Of a stretch of 64,000 nucleotides of DNA, positions 35,320 through 46,533 are shown in pieces. Below the pieces are notes generated by a model that made no database searches, had not been told where the DNA came from, and saw only the letters and a program-made list of their open reading frames with translations. Position 1 is the first letter of the stretch; each line of letters begins with the position of its first letter. The translations under genes were made by a program, and so were the position numbers. The DNA is from Medicago truncatula (taxonomy: Eukaryota; Streptophyta; Magnoliopsida; Fabales; Fabaceae), in contig NC_053044.1 of NCBI RefSeq assembly GCF_003473485.1, positions 26,409,591-26,473,590 of the forward strand. The letters are read 5' to 3'.

Positions 35320-36513
35320 TTAGAAACAAGGTGATATCAGACTCTCACTACAAACTTCATAGGTCATCGAACCATTGAAGTCTTGCATCAAGGGTTTCTT
35401 AAAAGTACCATTTTTGAAGTCATAAACGGCCAAATTTGTTCTCCTCCATGACGCATAATCGATTAGCACTTGGCCATTGTTAGAAATCCATAGTGGCTTG
35501 ACATATGAGTAATAGATAAGACCTTTCTTTTCAGGAATACGAAACAATTTAATCCAAGACTCTTCATTTCCATATTCTTTCATTAGCCAAACACTATAAA
35601 CCCTAGGACTACATGCAAGGATACACAAACAATCCCTCAAAACACCCAAGTTCACCTTATGCACATATTCCCCTCCATAATTAGGCTGCAAAAGTCTTCT
35701 ATACTACTCAATCACCAAATCAAAAGAAACAACATTATCATTCTTACATATCCAATTAAGCGTGCCACTCACAAATTTGAGTGATTCACAAACACGTGGA
35801 AGAGGTAACTCCCCATGAATCATTCTCCATGAATTAGTACCCAAAGTATGAACCATTCCTTGAGTTTTGAAACCCTCATTACCACAATAATAGGAAAAAA
35901 CAGCAACCACCTTGTAAACATCATTCACATGATCGTAGCCAAAGCCATATTTAACAAAACCACATTCTCCTTGAATTTTAAAAGAAGGCAATATTTTGGA
36001 TTTTCTAATGGAAGGGTTCCACAAAATGACATTGCTTTGTTTAACAATATTGGAGTCTTTCTTATCCAAACATAGGATTCCATTGCAAGAGCCAACGATA
36101 TTATTGTATAGTGGATCAAAAGGATAGTGTAGTTGGGTCGGTTTAACTGTTACAGAGTTAAAAATGGAGCGAAGCGGGTGAAAAATGGAGTGAAGCCGGT
36201 AAAAGATTAGCGTTGACTTCATATCATAAGTATCATCAAAGTAGGTTAAGATGAGGTTGCGGCGGGTGATTGATAAGCGAAGGTGTTTCTTTGCGAAATT
36301 GGGATCAGAGATTAGGGTATTGAAGGACTTACTGAGACATCGAAGTTGTAGGAGGAGCTTGACAGGAAGTCTGCATAGAATCTCTGCCACCAATTCGAGC
36401 GGGAGATCCGGCAGCCGCGATGGGTGGAAAGAGTTGAAGAGTGATCTAAGAGTTCCCATCAATTTGGTCGTCGGATGCCGCCTCTTGGTCGTCGTGGTGG
36501 TTGTTTCCTTCAT
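35320..36513 (-). pseudogene. F-box/FBA gene copy 3, one in-frame TAG
   Basis: The least damaged copy: 397 codons without frameshift, broken only by one TAG at codon 270 (35704-35706), after FDLVIE. Downstream the frame stays open to the normal end SLISPCF. The F-box is at about residues 31-75 (LPDLPLELVAEILCRLPVKL, then LLQLRCLSKSFNTLISDPNF); the FBA domain includes YGFGYDHVNDVYKVVAVF, MVHTLGTNSWRMI and SVWLMKEYGNEESW. Copy 4 has a serine codon (TCG) at the stop position. As it stands the product would be a 269-residue F-box protein with two-thirds of the FBA domain. Full-length production would need stop readthrough, for which nothing in the sequence argues specially. Confidence 0.9.
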
Positions 36514-37148
36514 CTGTCACGGTTGCCCTATCGTAGTGAAACCCTACGAAAAAGAATGAATGGAAACGAAATGAATATGGAATGAGTGAGTGAGTCAACC
36601 CATTTTAATTTTTTCATTATTTATTTATTTTTTGGTATAGAGGGCTTTGAATAAGGAATGAGCGAAAGCATTTATTTCCTTAAAAAAATGGGAGTTAGTT
36701 TTTTTTGTAACAAACAAATAAAATGGGAGATATTAAGCATCTGATTTCGATTCTTTTTCATTGGTACAAAAATTTGGTTGGGAAGAAAGAACACATGTGA
36801 CCACAAGCTCACTCTTAATTGACGGTAGAAATTTCACGTTTGTTTCAGATAGTAAGTTTTTAAGGTTTCAGATAGGTTTTTAAGTTTCGAGTTTGTTTCG
36901 GATATGTCTTTTCTATCAAATCAACTTTAGTTTAACGGAAGTTTAAATTTCAATATCATTTACCATTAGAATAGGAAATAAATAGAGAACCAGATTTTGT
37001 CAAAAAATAAATAAAAATAGAGGACTAGACATGTATAAAAGGATTATTTATGATAACTAAGGATGAATTTATAATCATTTACAGTAGTCCCCTAAAAAAA
37101 TAAAATTATTTACCATAGGAGTAAGAAATAAATAGAGGACCAGACCAT
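36514..37148. other. 5' flank of F-box copy 3
   Basis: Includes the SINE-like remnant at about 36740-36840 and a local duplication (aataaatagag.accaga near 36975 and 37120). No gene. Confidence 0.45.
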
Positions 37149-37385
37149 TTTTTTTAACGGCAAAATTTTATTAAAAAATCTCCCCTGCCAAAGACGAACA
37201 GAGACCGGTCATTCAAAAACTACAAAATAGAGGCGCCGTATACAAGTGGAATACCCAAAAGAAACACAAAAAAAGAGGCCAAAATACACACCACCTAACC
37301 ACGACCTACCTTCTACATCCATAACAAACAACCACCAACGCCAACATTACCGCCAAAAAAAACTTAAACTTTGAAAGGTTTTCCT
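37149..37385 (-). mobile_element. LINE 3' fragment
   Basis: On the minus strand it ends in AATAAAATTTTGCCGTT followed by A-residues, the layout of a LINE 3' end. The rest (ggagattttt on minus, cctctattttgtagtttttg) is non-coding. Target duplication not resolved. Confidence 0.45.
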
Positions 37386-37745
37386 TTTCTATGATGAATT
37401 GTCAACGAGTTTAGTGCGTGATCTTTTATAATCAATTGTTAATCGTTGAGTTTATGATTATGTTAATTTAAGGGATCAAACCCAGGCCTCCTTAAATCTC
37501 TTTCAATATCCCTTAGCACACTAATCAAGCGACCTATGCAGAACAAAACTAGAGAAAGTTGATTTTTCACCAATCCTTTGCTCCCAGTAAGCTTTTTAAA
37601 GCAAAAGTTACACAACTAAAAGGCTAAATACCATGTATTAAGGACAAATATCACTAAAATAATTGGTAAATCAATTAGGAAGATAATAATTAGCGTTGGG
37701 ATAAAGGCTCGTGTAGTAAATCTTCGAAAGAGTGTGTAGGTGATA

Positions 37746-37870
37746 CACTATTAGAAAAAGCAAAATTAGGGAGGGAAATTTCTCACAAATACTTTGGTCG
37801 CAAAATTTAGTGAAGGAATTTGAGAGGAATTTCACGTTTTCCCTCACTAATTTTTATTTTTTTAGTAGTG
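37746..37870. mobile_element. CACTA-type MITE, with paralogous empty sites
   Basis: 125 bases, CACTATTAGAAAAA to TTTTTTTAGTAGTG, flanked by gata and gatg. It splits a sequence that is uninterrupted in the other units (34508-34525 and 43140-43160). Confidence 0.85.
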
Positions 37871-39201
37871 GATGTCGAGAGTTGCTTGTTGATGGAAAAT
37901 CATTCCTCTGTCGGTGAGTTTGAAGAAATGGTGTCGTTTTGGTCATCTTCCTCACTCGTATCCGTCATTCCGAGTTCAAGACTCAAGCAAAAATGAACTC
38001 GGAATTAGAAAAACCAAGACAGATATTCTCATTCCACCGGCAGAGCATACCTTAATCATAGGGGCTCAATCTTTTTAGGTAAAAATTATGAACATCTTCA
38101 TGTATGTTCCTTCCAAAAAAAAAAACATCTTCATGTATAAATCATCAATAATCATCTAATGTAACCTTGATTGTTCACTAAAGATAAAATCGATGTATCT
38201 TTTTTTCAAATGCAGCCTGGCTAGAAAAACAAGAACTAAAATAGTTTCAAACTCAGCATAAACTCAATTTTGGATTTGCATACCATAAGGCACTCAAGGT
38301 AACTGTTGGTTAAAGGGATATGAGAGAAAAAGTATTATGGAAATGATATATTAGAAGACAGAAATAAGTTTATAACATCAAACACACCATTACACAATAC
38401 TTTAGTGCCCTATAAATAGAGCTGAAACATAATTTAAAACAAAAAGAAACTTCCTAAAATTATTGTCTTTAAAACAAAACATAACTGAAAACAACTCACT
38501 GATGTCTCATAAAAAACTTCATAATATTGTAACCGAAAATACTAAGGCAATTCCTACAGTAACTTATATACCATTATAGAATCATCTATTTCATGTTCTG
38601 AGTGCACATATTACAAAATGAAAAAAGCAACTGTTTCAAAAAAAATTACACTGTTCCAAGATAGATTGCCATTTATCCCTTTTTTGTTTCTCTCAATCTA
38701 TTCAAATATTATGAAATTACTTCTGCATTGTGTGTTAAAATGGGAGAAAAAAAAAGAAATAAACCTTGCTTGCTCACATTAACACCTTGATATCTATCAA
38801 AGTTTTCCGAACCATTCACTGAGAATCACCTTGATAATGACTGGGATAAGATTTGAAGCAAACATTATGAAATTTGTACAACAACTAGCAGGCACCTTAA
38901 CAAACATACTAATTAATTAACAAAATTGTAATTCTAATATTACAAAGTCAAATCAGAAATCATCCAAAGCTACTACCCATAATTGTGAACTATATAAACG
39001 GTAATTCATGAATGGAGAATCAATGAATGTACATATCAAATTTTCAAGTTACATATTCAATAGACAATTAATTAACAATGATAAATAGAGTCAATAGTAA
39101 TTAGAACAAATAAAAAATAAATAACATAAACGGAAATTAACATATAAGTTTCAATTGAGTCTAAATTTAAAGCCAACTAACACCACATTGAAATCCTCAT
39201 A
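37871..39201. other. Unit flank with second-gene remnant
   Basis: 37871-37990 (minus) reads MTDTSEEDDQNDTISSNSPT before a stop and corresponds to 43067-43261. The rest matches 43270-43830, including gtttcaaactcagcataaac, and contains the 3' flank of F-box copy 4. Confidence 0.5.
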
Positions 39202-40411
39202 TTAGAAACACGGTGATATCAGACTCTCAATACAAACTTCAAAGGTAATCGAACCAATGAAGTCTTGTATCAAGGGTTTCTTAAAAGTACCATTTTTGAA
39301 GTCGTAAACGGCCAAATTTGTTATCCCCTGTGACGCATAATCAATTAGCACATGGCCATTATTAGAAATCCATATAGTGGGTTGGCATATGAGTAATGGA
39401 AAGGACCATTCCTTTAAGGAACACGAAACAATTTAGTCCAAGACTCTACGTTTCCATATTCTTTCATCAGCCAAACACTAGAAAAACCGGGACTACATGC
39501 AATGTACACAAACAGCCCCTTGAAACACCCAAATTCACCTTATCCAAATATTCCCCTCCATAATTAGGCAGCAAAAGTCTTCTATACGACTCAATCACCA
39601 AATCAAAGAAAACAACGCTGTGATTACGATTATCCTTACATAACCAATTAAGCGCGCCACTCACATATATGAGTGATTCACAAGAACATGGAAGAGGTAA
39701 CTCCCATTGAATTGTTCTCCATGAATTAGTACCCAAAGTATGAACCATGCCTTGAGTTTTGAAAACCTCATTACAACAATAATAGGAAAAAACAGCAACG
39801 ATCTTGTAAACATCCTTCACATGATCGTAGCCAAAGCCATATTTAACTAAACCACATTCTCCTTGAATTTTAAAAGAAGGCAATATTTTGAATTTTCCAA
39901 CAGAAGGGTTCCACAAAATGACATCGCTTTGTTCAACCATTTCGAAGTCATTCTTATCCAAACATAGGATTCCATTGCAAGAGCCAACGATAATACTGTA
40001 TAGTGGGTCAAAAAGATAGTGTAGTTGGGTGGGTTTAACCGTTACAGAGTTAAAAATGGAGCGACTTCGGTGAAAAATGGAGTGAAGCCGGTAAAAGACT
40101 AGTGTTGGCTTCCTATCAATAGTATCATCAAAGTAGGTTAAGATGAGGTTGCGGCTGGTGGTTGATAAGCGAAGGTGTTTCTTAGCGAAATTGGGATCAG
40201 AAATCAGGTTATTGAAGGACTTACTAAGGCATCGAAGTTGTAGGAGGAGCTTGACAGGAAGTCTGCATAGAATCTCTGCCACCAATTCGAGCGGGAGATC
40301 CGGCAGCCGCGATGGGTCAGAAGAGTTGAAGAGTGAACGTAAGAGTGATCTTAGGGTTCCGATCAATTTGGTAGTCGGTTGCTGCCTCTTGGCGGTGGCT
40401 GTTTTCTTCAT
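39202..40411 (-). pseudogene. F-box/FBA gene copy 4, frameshifted
   Basis: The first frame codes for 314 residues (39467-40411) and ends VVPVFLVFG. The F-box is at about residues 33-78 (LPDLPLELVAEILCRLPVKL) and most of FBA is present, including VIESYRRLLLPNYGGEYLDK. Relative to copy 3, one base is missing near 39505-39510 (acatt against atcctt), which shifts the end. The lost C-terminus is still recognisable to 39202, with at least one more indel near 39375. The alternative ending nearly equals that of copy 1 although the missing base lies elsewhere. Either a pseudogene or a gene for a slightly shortened protein. Confidence 0.88.
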
Positions 40412-40989
40412 CTGTCACGGTTGCCCTAGTAGTGAACCCAACGAAAAAGAATGAATGGAAACGAAACAAAGATGGAATGAGTCAAAAGGAAGGAAAGAAC
40501 CCACGTGTCTTTAAACCCAATTTGATTTTTTTTTTTCCTCCTATAGAGGGCTTTGAACAACGAATGAGCTTAAAAAAAAACTGAAGCCCTTATGAATGTG
40601 GTCAGGCTATTCTTTTTAATAGCATATATGAAAAAATTTGGTTGGGAGGAAAAAACATATGTGACCACAAGCTCTCGACGGAGATTAATCATTCTTAATC
40701 GATAGAAACTTCGTATCAATATCATGTTAAAAAAAATCAAAACAAATGAAACCATTAACATTTTTTTTTAAATACTTAAAATGATTATATGTAATTTTTT
40801 TAACAAAGATTTTTACTTTTATTTTTCTTGGCTACTTTGTGGTAGCATGTGGATCGTGTTTTTGTAATTTTTTGATCCTTTAGCTTTCTTTGGTACACCT
40901 TGTGTTAGAGGAGCTTGATTTTTTAATATATTTTGTTTAGCTTCTTCAAAAAAAAAAACTTAAATATGACTTGAAGGAAATTTATTCAA
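40412..40989. other. 5' flank of F-box copy 4
   Basis: Leader resembles copy 3. The SINE-like remnant at about 40590-40735 ends in a poly-A run. No gene. Confidence 0.45.
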
Positions 40990-40997
40990 ATTAATTT

Positions 40998-41478
40998 TTT
41001 TTTTATCAAGGGGAAAATAAATAAAAAAACTAAGCTAAACGTTGTCTAAATATCCCAGAGGCATCCGCAAGCAGAGAGATATTTAGTTGAGGTGGAGGAG
41101 ACATCCATATCTTCAAGGAATCAACATTTTTAGCACAAAACTTGGCCAACCAGTCAGCACATTCATTGCCTTATCTCAAAGTATGATTAAAGTAGACCAC
41201 CTTCAGATGTTTGAGTAGACCACATTCATTGCCTTATCTCAAAAAAATGTTTGAGTTCCTAGCAGTACGAATTCCTAAACCACCTTCAGATTTAGGCTTA
41301 GTCAAGGTTTTCCAATTAACCCAACGACAAGAGTTTCTTCTCCAAATAAAGGAACGCAAAATGGCATCAATATTATCACATATACCAGATGGAAGCCAAA
41401 GGTTTTGCATAGTATAAATAAGCATGACAGTCACAACACTTTTGGCTAAAGTGACTCTACCTGATCTACTCAGTAATT
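40998..41478 (-). mobile_element. LINE ORF2 fragment (RT end and RNase H end)
   Basis: Minus strand. 41234-41434 reads YTMQNLWLPSGICDNIDAIL, then RSFIWRRNS and LTKPKSEGGLGIRTARNSN, which is the reverse transcriptase tail / zf-RVT linker of plant LINEs. It is followed by an RNase H end, GNECADWLAKFCAKN, and a poly-A-like tail near 40990-41000. The intervening part is deleted, and a short local duplication around 41190-41245 disrupts it. A dead fragment. Confidence 0.8.
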
Positions 41479-41921
41479 TTTAATTTGAAGCTTTCACTAA
41501 ATAACAAATGAGCTCATAAATGGGTAAAAAGTAAATCATATATTTATTGAGACATAATTTTTTATTCCAATAAATAAATAATTTTTTGGTTTTAGTACAC
41601 CTATATAATGCTAGTTTAAAATGATGACATTTAGAAGACCATTGTTTGAAAGAAAGAAAAAAATTAGAGGAGTTTTAAGGGGAAAAAATGGTATATTTAT
41701 TATTGGGATAAAAACTGATTTAACCCTATAGATTATACCAAACTTTTCATTTATTTCATTAAGGTATTTGAATAAAATGAAATTAAAGAATCTACATCGT
41801 TATGTCTAACGTACGAAACATATTAAAATTTCATAATATGACAAATCAAAGTTCGAATCCCGTCTGGAAAATGTTCTATACACTTGTAATGAGATTACAT
41901 CTAGTAGAAGAAACGTAATAG
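41479..41921. repeat. Unit flank, paralogous to 33940-34480
   Basis: Colinear match to 33940-34480, for example agaccattgtttgaa, tgggataaaaact, tttaaccctatag, catattaaaatttcataa and gagattacatctagta. No coding. Confidence 0.75.
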
Positions 41922-42052
41922 TCAATAGCATAGCTCAGTTGGCAGGGACATGCATTATTATATGTAGGGGTCGGAGTTCGAACTCCGGACATCCCACATA
42001 TTCACGTTGAAAAAGGTGAATTCTAGTCATTAGACTTCTTGACAAAAAAAAA
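41922..42052 (+). mobile_element. tRNA-derived SINE
   Basis: A box tagctcagttgg (41931-41942) and B box ggagttcgaactcc (41973-41986) with normal tRNA-like spacing, a non-tRNA body and a poly-A tail. It is absent from the paralogous unit (34480), so it inserted after the duplication. Confidence 0.85.
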
Positions 42053-42061
42053 ATATATATT

Positions 42062-42136
42062 ACCTAGGAAAATTAGTGTGGAAAAAATGAAATCCTTCAC
42101 AAATTTACTTCACTAATTTTAATTTTTTTAATAGTG
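42062..42136. mobile_element. CACTA-type MITE fragment
   Basis: Right-hand part of the 37746-37870 family (cttcactaattttaattttt, then taatagtg). The left end is missing. Confidence 0.55.
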
Positions 42137-42714
42137 TGTGAAGGAAAATAGGAAAAAGGGCCTCATGCCCTCTTTTGTAAAAAAAATAATTGGAAAATTA
42201 ATTGTTGGTATGTCATAAAAAAAGTGGCATTGCGAATGTTAATGATACTAAAATAATTTGTTGATACAAAATTAACAACAAATTTTCACAACGATTTGAA
42301 TGGTTAACACATTTTAAATATGTGGTTAATTGTATTAAGTAGATAGTTAATAAATATAATAATATATTGTAATTGTACCAAAAAAAATAATATATTGTAA
42401 TTCATTAATCATTTAATAAACACGACTAACCATAATTTTGAACCTAATTGATTACGATTTACAAATCTTGTCCATTTTTTTTATCGGCTGTCTCTTCGGG
42501 GACATCTGATAAAATTTTATGAAATAACGAAAAAAAAAAACATGATTTCCGTGTGTTCAGATATACAAATTATCCATTTAACAAAAAAAGAAAAAATCTA
42601 GCTCGTACACCATTGGGTTTAAAATTTTACTCCTTCCGTTTCTAAATACATGTTGCAGTAAATCACTTTACACATGTCAATACTCAAGATTGGATGTGAA
42701 GGTGATGCTTAAAG
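42137..42714. other. AT-rich spacer; no gene seen
   Basis: Nothing recognisable. A MITE-like stretch (ttccgtttctaaatacatg) lies near 42635. Confidence 0.4.
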
Positions 42715-43261
42715 CGATATCTTCGAAAAAAATTCTTGTTCATGCTCAATATCCTTATTCTTCTTAAATTCGTCCTCAGCACCATCAACAACTTGTCGTT
42801 GTTCCCCTATATCATTCTCAATCTTAGGTGCTTCATAGCTGATCTCTACAGTTTCGTCATTAATAATGCACACAATTGTGGCAATTTAAGGATTCACATT
42901 ATAAGTTATATCATCATCTCATAGTTTTTATTTCAAGCATTGGTTCTGGCATATTGGGAACTTTATTTTGTGTACTAGGTAGCAGGGGACTCATTTTGTT
43001 GTGCCAGTACTATAAAGCATTCTTGAGCATGACCAGATATTTATTCCCTAAACAATGTGCATCAACTTAATCTTTCGATGAGGAAGACAAGAATCGATGT
43101 TGGGATGGAGGCTCGTGTAGTAAATCTTCGTAAGAGAGTGTAGATGATATCGAGAGTTGCTTGTCACTCATATTTCTCCGTTCCGTGGATGAGTGAGAAG
43201 AAGTGCCATCGTTTTGGTCATCTTTCTTACTCATATTCGTCATTCTGAGTTCAAGACCCAA
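42715..43261 (-). pseudogene. Remnant of a second gene in the F-box repeat unit
   Basis: The best-preserved copy of a gene fragment found in three units. 43261-43067 encodes MGLELRMTNMSKKDDQNDGT, then SSHSSTERRNMSDKQLSISS and a stop after SSSSKD. Further down the minus strand, 43010-42940 reads HNKMSPLLPSTQNKVPNMPE, and 42900-42715 reads CIINDETVEISYEAPKIEND, then IGEQRQVVDGAEDEFKKNKD. These look like pieces of an acidic, low-complexity, probably intracellular protein. No domain is recognised. Confidence 0.45.
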
Positions 43262-43830
43262 GCAAAAATGAATAAACGATTTTTCTTCAAATAGGAATCA
43301 TCAATAATCATGTAATGTATCTTGATTGTTCACTAAAGACAAAAGCGATGTAACTTTTCTTCAAATACAAGAACTAAAATAGTTTCAAACTCAGCATAAA
43401 CTCAATTTTGATATAACCAATGATTTATGTAAGAGATAATTTAGGAAACAAATCAATCCTTGAGAACTTATAATCAAATGGATCTTCTGTTTCAGCTTAT
43501 AACCAATGATTTATGTAATAGATACTTGTAGTCAAATCACAATCCATCCAAAACTACCCATACTTGTGAACTATATAAACGGTAATGTATGAATGGAGAA
43601 TCAACGATTCTAACATAGCAATTTCTCAAGCTACATATTCGATAATTTATTCAAAAAAAAAAAAAAAACATAGCAATTTCTCAAGCTACATATTCGATAG
43701 AACAATGATAAATAAATTCAATAGTAATTAGAACAAGTATAAAATAAATAACAGACAGAAATTAACATATAAGTTCCAATCAATTGAGTCTAAATTTCAA
43801 AGCACCTGGTACCACATTGACATACTCATC
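43262..43830. repeat. 3' flank of F-box copy 5
   Basis: Matches 38090-38290 and 38990-39200, and more weakly 30490-30660. Contains a local duplication of atagcaatttctcaagctac (43615 and 43670). Confidence 0.6.
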
Positions 43831-44974
43831 TTAGAAACAAGGTGATATCAAACTCTCAACACAAACCTTAGAGGTTATTGAATCATAGACTTCATGCATC
43901 AAGGTTTCCTTAAAAGTACCTTTTTTAAAATCATAAATGATCAAATTTATTTCCCGCCGCGATAGCTATAATCCATTCGCACTTGGCCATCCTCATAAAT
44001 CCATAGTGGCATTGCATATAGAGAATATAAAGTATTTTTCATGTTGGAAACACGAAACAATTTAGTCTAAAACTCTTCATTTCCATATTCTTTCATCAAC
44101 CAAACAATAGAAAAGTCGTTAGTATACGCAGTGATACACAAACAATCCCTCAAGACACCCAAGTCCACACTATGCACATACTCCCCTCCATAATTAGGCT
44201 GCAAAAGTGTTCTATACTACTCAATCACCAAATCAAAAGAAACAACACTGTCTTTATTATCATCGTAACATGCAATCCAATTAAGAGAGCCACTCACAAA
44301 AATGAGTGAATCACAAACACATGGATGAGGTAACTCCCCATGAATCATTCTCCAAGAATTAGTACTCAAAGTATGAACCATTGCTTTAGCTTTGAAAACC
44401 GCATCATTAGGACAATCATAGCACAAAATAGAAACGACCTTGTAAACATCAATTACATGATGGGGATCATAGCCAAAACCATATTTAATAAAACCGTTTT
44501 GTTCTTGAATTTTAAAAAAGGCAATATTTTGAATTTTCTAATGGAAGGATTAAACAAAAGGACATGGCTTTGTTTATCAATAACGTTGGAATTCCATTGA
44601 AAGAGCCAACCATATCACTGTATATTGGGTCAAAAGGATAGTGCAGTTGGATGGGTTTAACTGTTGCAGAGTTAAAAATAGAGTGAAGCGGGTAAAAGAT
44701 TAGCGTTAACTTATCATAATAATCAAAGTAGGTTAAGATGAGGTTGCTTCGGGTGGTTGATAAGCGAAGGTGTTTCTTAACGAAATAAGGATCAGAAATT
44801 AGGGTATTGAAGGACTTACTGAGGCATCGAAAGCTTGACAGGAAGCCGACATAGAATCTCTGACACCAGTTCCAATGGGAGATCGGGAAGAAGTGGGTCG
44901 GAAGAGATGAATAGAGAATGTAAGACTGATTTTAGGGTTCCGATCAATTTGGTGTTGGTGGTTATTTTATCCAT
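43831..44974 (-). pseudogene. F-box/FBA gene copy 5, multiply damaged
   Basis: Start MDKITTNTKLIGTLKSVLHS. The F-box begins LPDLPLELVSEILCRLPVKL but then loses the LLQLRCLSKSF part in a small deletion. Further indels lie at about 44505-44600. The stretch 44426-44217 is open (MVHTLSTNSWRMIHGELPHP, ending FDLVIE) and stops at the same TAG as copy 3. The C-terminal end is recognisable to 43831. A certain pseudogene, with at least four lesions. An upstream in-frame ATG at 45025 extends the frame but has no counterpart in the other copies. Confidence 0.88.
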
Positions 44975-45150
44975 CAATGAATGATAAATAGATATTGTGT
45001 CGGTTAGGTGGCTATCTGAGGCCATATACGATTTGACGATGAAATAGAACCTGATGGTTGAGCTGAATGATGGAAGAAGATAGTTTAAATAGAGCGGCTA
45101 CTAACTGCTTCTTTCTTTTTGTTATGAGTTTTTGAAACCGGTTATCAGCT
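44975..45150. other. 5' flank of F-box copy 5
   Basis: End of the tandem array; no gene. Confidence 0.4.
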
Positions 45151-45260
45151 GTTTTTTTTTTTTTTTGTCAAGTAGCCTTGTATGAGCTCACGCCATTAAA
45201 TTATGGAGAAGTGGAATGTCGGGGTTCGAACCCGAAACCCTACTTAGCTAACAAACCAAG
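45151..45260 (-). mobile_element. tRNA-derived SINE, second subfamily
   Basis: On the minus strand: A box ttagctaagtagg, B box gggttcgaacccc (45220-45233), body, then the 3' end aggctacttgaca and poly-A (poly-T at 45151-45166 on plus). Confidence 0.65.
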
Positions 45261-45877
45261 AAAACCTTACTAAAATAGCTAAAATATAAAATTAAGTTTA
45301 TTATTTTTTCCACCTATGCTTTACGGGTCCTATTATTTTTTTTAATTATCTTTTGCTAAGTAATTTTTTTTTTTAACAAGTCAAAATATAATAGATATTA
45401 CTTGTTTCAAAAAAAAAAAGATATTATTACCGACGAAAAAACACTCTACATAGCACAAGATATACCAGAATAGAACACCGGAGTTGCAGTAGATTACATG
45501 TTAAAACTCATAAAGAAAAGAACAAAAGAGAAAGGGCTTTTGATATTCCAAATTATCCATACACTTGAGAACCATATTAGCAAAATAGAACATCGTAATT
45601 TAGAATCGCATGCTAAATGACCAAACTGAACAAAATGATCGGAGATACTCAAAGAGTGGATCGAATCAATCTAAAGCCACTGCCGAATCAAGTACTAAAT
45701 AGCGCTAAAAAAGTTACACGCCAAAAAGAGATGGTTTCTCGTCTCTCAATCACCACTGCCACTCAATTAAAGTACCAAATAACAAATATAATTTGAACCA
45801 TTGTTCGGCTTCTAAAATTCGAACGCAAACAATATATAATTCGAAATCAGAAACTCGCATCATTTCAACAATTTATA
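45261..45877. other. Intergenic; no gene seen
   Basis: AT-rich with poly-T runs; nothing recognisable. Confidence 0.45.
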
Positions 45878-46525
45878 TCATAGTTTTGAAAACCGGACCG
45901 GACCGGCCGGTTGAACCGGTCCGACATGAAATCAGCGCTGTGTGTTGAACCCGCGTCCCCCAGCTTGCAAGGCAATCACTTATCCACTGCAACATGAACC
46001 TCTTTTGTTTTAAAATTACTTCTTATTATTTATATATAATAACTGAACAGTTTTTTTTAAGGCAACGAAGTACACTCTATTTTTTTTAAGTAACCAAGCA
46101 CACTCTTATCATTTAAATATTATTGTCTGACATCTCAAATATTTTAATAAACATTTTTTTTACAATATTTTTTTTGAAAGAATTTTTTTATTTTACTATA
46201 TTTATTTGAATATGTATTACTCTCTTCGTCCATATATTTAAACACCCATTTGATTTTATTTTTGTCCTTAAATGTAAACTTTTTTTAAATTACAACACTC
46301 ATTAATTATTTTAGTTTCTAAAGTGACCGAGTCACCGATTCAATCCGAGTTAATCCGGTTAAATAACTATATAAATTTATTCTAAGGACCGAGTTATCTA
46401 ACCGAGTCATCCGAGTGGTTCCGATTCAGTCATGCGGTTCGACCAATGATTCAGTGGTTCGACCATTGACCCATTGACCCAATACCCCCGCCGAGTCGAT
46501 GACCGAGCCGAATTTTAAAACTATG
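45878..46525. mobile_element. Non-autonomous hAT element
   Basis: 648 bases, ends catagttttgaaaaccgg and, as complement of the right, catagttttaaaattcgg. Flanked by a perfect eight-base duplication atttatat at 45870-45877 and 46526-46533. Subterminal zones are rich in accgg and ccgagt units. No transposase. Confidence 0.9.
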
Positions 46526-46533
46526 ATTTATAT

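Larger units (their letters stand above)
30385..45060 (-). repeat. Tandem array of four F-box repeat units
   Basis: Units containing F-box copies 2, 3, 4 and 5 share order and sequence. Each has a 3' flank (for example ttgctcac.ataacacc near 30440, 35260 and 38780), the F-box copy, and a 5' flank with a tRNA-like SINE (33.4, 36.75 and 40.6 kb). Remnants of a second gene follow at 34.5, 37.9 and 43.1 kb. The segment 33940-34480 matches 41460-41912. Spacing of about 4-5 kb varies through later insertions. Confidence 0.8.

Noticed and set aside
35704-35706. Programmed stop readthrough or a recoded TAG in F-box copy 3
   Set aside because: The neighbours are decaying copies, another pseudogene shares the TAG, and no readthrough context or structure is apparent; simple nonsense mutation is the plainer reading.
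41922-42052. Possible tRNA gene
   Set aside because: Good A and B boxes, but no acceptor-stem pairing, and a long non-tRNA body with a poly-A tail follows; it is a SINE. The same holds for 26595-26680 and 45151-45260.
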